NCBI RefSeq assembly: GCF_040822065.1 | Contig: NZ_CP162005.1 | Coordinates: forward strand, 2,790,001 to 2,854,000 | DNA length: 64,000 bases | Direction: 5' to 3' | Source of the DNA: Pedobacter sp. WC2423 | GTDB lineage: Bacteria; Bacteroidota; Bacteroidia; Sphingobacteriales; Sphingobacteriaceae | Shown: positions 61,247 through 64,000 of the stretch, in pieces | Layout: every line of letters begins with the position of its first letter | Numbering within the stretch: the stretch's first letter is position 1 | Notes under the pieces: generated by a model | What the model was told of the DNA's origin: nothing | Database searches by the model: none | What the model saw: only the letters and a program-made list of their open reading frames with translations | Translations under genes and position numbers: made by a program

Positions 61247-61939
61247 TTATTTAATGTCGGTAAGTTTTCTGCCAACAATCTCTTCTAATGCATCTTTCGC
61301 ATTCAGAAAATTCACTTCAGTCTGTATTTTAGCAGAATTAGAATCTGACAATTGAACTCTGCTTCCATTATAAGCATCCAACGGAATCTCACCTTTTTCA
61401 AATCTGCGGCGTTGATTTTCAGCTACCCCATTGTTATCCTGTGCAGTCTGAGTTTTAATTTTCAGTTCACTTAACATTTGAATATAGGTATAATATCTTT
61501 TTTTCACTTCATTTACTAAAGCATAATCATAATCAGCTGTTTGTAACTGAGCAACTTTATAGTCAGCTTTTGCACGTTTAACTAAAAATGGTTTCTGCAG
61601 GAAAGCGCCCAGGTTTAAGCTGATCCCATACTGAATACCATTTACAATATACGGATTTGCAGTCTGGCCAGGTGTACTGATTGCTTGTTTATCACCAGGG
61701 CGATAAAAATAAGAAGCACTGAACATATCAAGATAAGATATTTCTGCTACAGCTATACCAGTTTTAATTGCATCTTCCTGTGCTTTTAGTATCTTGCGTT
61801 TTGGATAGTTTTCTTTTGCAGCCTGGATATATTTGTCCAGCATGCCGTAATTGATGTCTCCGATAATCGAGTCCTGTGCAGATACGTGCAGGCATAGAAA
61901 CGACAGTAAAAGAACTGTGAGAGCAGATACTTTTTTCAT
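61247..61939 (-). CDS. Half-length TolC-family protein
   Basis: A 230-residue exported protein with a signal peptide (MKKVSALTVLLLSFLCLHVSA). The mature part has the features of one TolC/OEP repeat: YIQAAKENYPKRKILKAQEDAIKTGIAVAEISYLDMFSASYFYRP, a beta segment, and RRRFEKGEIPLDAYNGSRVQLSDSNSAKIQTEVNFLNAKDALEEIVG. Usual TolC proteins carry two such repeats in about 430-480 residues, so this is half size. The frame is complete, with its own start, signal peptide and stop, and is followed by an operon neighbour, so a compact form is more likely than a broken gene. No Wza-type export lipoprotein is in the window; this protein might take part in the outer-membrane step instead (inference). Confidence 0.82.
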   Translation of the reverse strand: MKKVSALTVLLLSFLCLHVSAQDSIIGDINYGMLDKYIQAAKENYPKRKILKAQEDAIKTGIAVAEISYLDMFSASYFYRPGDKQAISTPGQTANPYIVNGIQYGISLNLGAFLQKPFLVKRAKADYKVAQLQTADYDYALVNEVKKRYYTYIQMLSELKIKTQTAQDNNGVAENQRRRFEKGEIPLDAYNGSRVQLSDSNSAKIQTEVNFLNAKDALEEIVGRKLTDIK

Positions 61940-61985
61940 TTGATTATTATTTTAATTGATTATTAATAGGGTTGATTTTATCTAT

Positions 61986-63053
61986 TTATACTTTTTCTCT
62001 CTGGAACAAGGCAGGGAAGGTTTTTAACATGATACTCATATCAAACCATACGGAGTAATTCCTTGCATAAAAGTTATCGAGTTTTTTACGTTCTGTATCA
62101 GACATATCTGCTTTTCCTCTTTTGCTGATCTGCCATAGGCCAGTGAGACCTGAGGGGCCTAAAAACCGCATTGACCATTCATTGGACGTTAACATTTCGG
62201 CCTCATATAAAGGCAAAGGCCTGTTTCCTACTAAAGACATATCCCCTTTCAGGACGTTCAGTAATTGTGGAATTTCATCTATGCTGGAGCTTCTTAAGAA
62301 GTTACCCAGTTTAGTTACACGCGGGTCATTTTTAATTTTCACAAACGCATTCGTACCACTTCCATCATCTGCATACTGATTCAGGGCCGATAAATTTATA
62401 AGTTCCTTATCCGCACCGGCTTTCATTGATCTGAACTTATAAAAATCAAAGATCTTGTAACCAGTACCTACTCTTTTACTTTTATAGATGACAGGCCCTT
62501 TTGAATCCAGTTTGATAAATAATGCGACAATCAGTAAAAATGGGGATAAAACGAGCAATACCCCGCCGGCAGCTACCACATCAAAAATCCTCTTGGAAGT
62601 TGGTATAATATATTCTTTTTGTTTTTTAATCACAGAAAGCTGTTCGATGTTCGGTTTGATCAGTTTAAATTTGATTAAGAAATTCAACCTGTCTTTCAGA
62701 TCTTCCATTTGATAAGGAAGGAAATACAAATCATGTATTTTCGCTTTAATTGCCCTTGCTCTTAACTTCGCATCATGTTGCTGTGCCAACAATACAATGA
62801 TCAGTCCGCTGGTCAGCGGGTTATTCTTGATCTTCGCAATAATAGCAAAGACTGCTTCCTGTTGTTGCGCTCCAACCTCGATCATAATCACATCAGGTGT
62901 CGAGAACAATGATAAAGAACTTAAATAGGCCTCTAATTTAGAGGAGTCATCCAGGTGGACAATATTATACTCCTGCCCTAAAATCACAGCTGATTCAGCT
63001 GAAAGTTCAGTACCGCAGTAAACCAACCTCATTCCTTTGTAATTATAATCCAT
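61986..63053 (-). CDS. Sugar-phosphate transferase (WcaJ/WbaP-like) with N-terminal pseudoreceiver domain
   Basis: A 355-residue protein. Residues 1-125 have the fold pattern of a receiver domain (RLVYCGTEL, PDVIMIEVGAQQQ, GLIIVLLAQQ, LPYQMEDLKDRL). The usual phospho-acceptor Asp is replaced by Glu in IMIEV, so it is a pseudoreceiver. After a linker, residues about 155-355 form the bacterial sugar transferase domain: TSKRIFDVVAAGGVLLVLSPFLLIVALFIKLDSKGPVIYKSKRVG, FYKFRSM, NDPRVTKLGNFLRSSSIDEIPQLLNVLKGDMSLVGNRPLP and GLTGLWQISKRG. This domain attaches the first sugar phosphate to undecaprenyl phosphate. It lies 7 nt after the CheY-like gene, so the fusion and the regulator may work together. 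Confidence 0.92.
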   Translation of the reverse strand: MDYNYKGMRLVYCGTELSAESAVILGQEYNIVHLDDSSKLEAYLSSLSLFSTPDVIMIEVGAQQQEAVFAIIAKIKNNPLTSGLIIVLLAQQHDAKLRARAIKAKIHDLYFLPYQMEDLKDRLNFLIKFKLIKPNIEQLSVIKKQKEYIIPTSKRIFDVVAAGGVLLVLSPFLLIVALFIKLDSKGPVIYKSKRVGTGYKIFDFYKFRSMKAGADKELINLSALNQYADDGSGTNAFVKIKNDPRVTKLGNFLRSSSIDEIPQLLNVLKGDMSLVGNRPLPLYEAEMLTSNEWSMRFLGPSGLTGLWQISKRGKADMSDTERKKLDNFYARNYSVWFDMSIMLKTFPALFQREKV

Positions 63054-63060
63054 TATTTCT

Positions 63061-63462
63061 TTAAATAGCAGTTGTTAATGTAGCTAAGACTCTGGCAATT
63101 TCATTTTTCAAACTCTCCGGGTTAAAAGGTTTAGGAAAGTATGCTTCTACTTTGAATGGTAAATTTGCAACAATTTTATCCAGATCTTCTGCTGCTGATA
63201 AAATAATAACAGGGATTTCCCGGTAATAACCACTGATCTTAATACTTTTCAGAAAAGAAGTACCATCAAAATGAGGCATGTGCAAATCCAGAATAATAAT
63301 GTCAGGAAAATTTCCTTCTTCTAACCACAAGTGCGCTTTATATCCACTCTCCTTTGCATGAACAGCGTACTGCTTTGAGAGGATGAAGTTGAGTAGTTTT
63401 AAGATACTTGGCTCATCGTCAACTATTAAAATTTGCTTTTTACCAAATGAGACATTTTCCAT
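63061..63462 (-). CDS. Single-domain response regulator (CheY-like)
   Basis: A 133-residue receiver domain with no output domain: ILIVDDEPS (D15, D16), phospho-acceptor D59 in IIILDLHMP, Ser89 in VIILSAAED and K111 in FPKPF. All phosphorylation residues are present. It is the first gene of the EPS operon and lies 7 nt before the pseudoreceiver/sugar transferase fusion, which suggests that EPS initiation is controlled by phosphorylation. No histidine kinase gene is adjacent, so the phosphodonor is unknown. ATG 63462 gives the normal N-terminal length. Confidence 0.92.
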   Translation of the reverse strand: MENVSFGKKQILIVDDEPSILKLLNFILSKQYAVHAKESGYKAHLWLEEGNFPDIIILDLHMPHFDGTSFLKSIKISGYYREIPVIILSAAEDLDKIVANLPFKVEAYFPKPFNPESLKNEIARVLATLTTAI

Positions 63463-64000
63463 TTAAAGGGGAATTTAAGATGTAGATTAATATTATTCAG
63501 AAATTTATTATTTGATTAAATAACCGCATTTTATTGTATCAAAACCATGACAATCAATTCTTATGCAAGTTATACATCCTATCAACAATTACGAATTAAA
63601 ATAAACATCAGTTTTATAATTTAATATGGATTGATAAAATAATTTCCAATTATCAGTACCTATTGTATTTACATTCTATATTCCCAATATCTTGCCAAAA
63701 TCAGCGGCGAAATATAATTCCTGAAGGAGTGCTTTGGAAAAACTATAAATCAAGAGCTAAAATAAGGTAATTTATTTAACCTGAAGCCCGGAATATTAGC
63801 AAACAGCCTGTTCAAGGCAATAAAGGTATATATATCAGTTTAATTTGATACCATTGATGTTTTATAAAGATAATCACATTTTTAATTTCCCGATTTGGCA
63901 ATAAATGCCCCAGAAGCTTAAAATTAGGGGAATTATCTCAACTAACTGTAAAATTTATACCCCCAGTGCTCTGAATGAGCGTATTTGCAGGAATTAAACT
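63463..64000. other. AT-rich region upstream of the EPS operon, no gene seen
   Basis: This 538-bp stretch to the window edge shows no credible ORF, RNA gene or repeat. It should contain the EPS operon promoter. A minus-strand TGGCAA-N5-TGGG near 63680-63697 recalls sigma-54 spacing but lacks the essential GC, so it is not called. Confidence 0.6.

Noticed and set aside
61247-61939. TolC-family gene as a frameshifted pseudogene
   Set aside because: The frame has a full signal peptide, a complete OEP repeat and a clean stop, with normal operon spacing on both sides.
63680-63697. Sigma-54 promoter for the EPS operon
   Set aside because: The -12 GC is replaced by GG and the site is over 200 bp from the first gene.
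1-64000. tRNA, rRNA, CRISPR array, transposase or prophage genes
   Set aside because: I looked for cloverleaf-like sequences, regular spaced repeats and mobile-element protein motifs and found none I could support.

Overview
This window looks like chromosome of a Bacteroidota bacterium, most likely family Sphingobacteriaceae and plausibly Pedobacter. The grounds are AT-rich intergenic DNA, a GAFTDA form of the sigma-54 activator motif, lipoproteins with a charged patch after the lipidated Cys, MacB-type permeases in tandem, an HD-PycTM protein, and exopolysaccharide (EPS) gene types typical of that family. The genus is inferred. I saw no rRNA, tRNA, CRISPR array, transposase or phage gene.

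Region 1 (1-9587) is a divergent efflux and signalling locus. Leftward runs a membrane-fusion protein, an ABC ATPase and two MacB/FtsX-like permeases, the second cut by the window edge. Rightward runs an NtrC-type response regulator, its histidine kinase and a 2Fe-2S ferredoxin reductase. The 220-bp gap between them holds a good sigma-54 promoter match facing the efflux operon and a cluster of CGGACA/TGTCC half-sites upstream of it, so the regulator probably drives the pump. Region 2 (9588-13772) holds a 36-nt direct repeat, a long convergent terminator, the glycogen pair glgC-glgA and a lipoprotein.

Region 3 (13781-23600, all minus strand) reads as one polyphosphate-linked operon: TetR regulator, HD-PycTM membrane protein, polyphosphate kinase, SdiA-regulated-type lipoprotein, GAF-domain protein, and an outer-membrane beta-barrel protein whose N-terminal half carries a DRHxxN kinase-like loop. 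Region 4 (24058-36219, plus strand) is a compact biosynthetic gene cluster: an FkbM methyltransferase, a 2181-residue A-PCP-KS-AT-ACP-aminotransferase hybrid, a 1354-residue C-A-PCP-TE NRPS and an Sfp-type phosphopantetheinyl transferase. The two A domains have nearly the same specificity pocket. Domain order predicts an amino acid extended by one malonyl unit, beta-transaminated, joined to a second amino acid and released by the TE: a short pseudodipeptide with a beta,gamma-diamino acid core.

Region 5 (36232-63462) is a large EPS locus. A minus-strand operon starts with a CheY-like regulator and a pseudoreceiver/sugar-phosphate transferase fusion. It continues with a half-length TolC protein, a Wzc-like chain-length protein, a Wzy/ligase, a 35-residue membrane peptide, glycosyltransferases, a hexapeptide acyltransferase, the Wzx flippase and a GMC oxidoreductase with its small subunit. 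Left of it lie a dTDP-3-amino-3,6-dideoxyhexose module, paired GT14 enzymes, a beta-helix lipoprotein and further glycosyltransferases, several of them paralogues of genes in the main operon. The strongest candidates for something new are the small NRPS-PKS assembly line, the kinase-like/beta-barrel fusion in the polyphosphate operon, and the sigma-54 controlled efflux locus.
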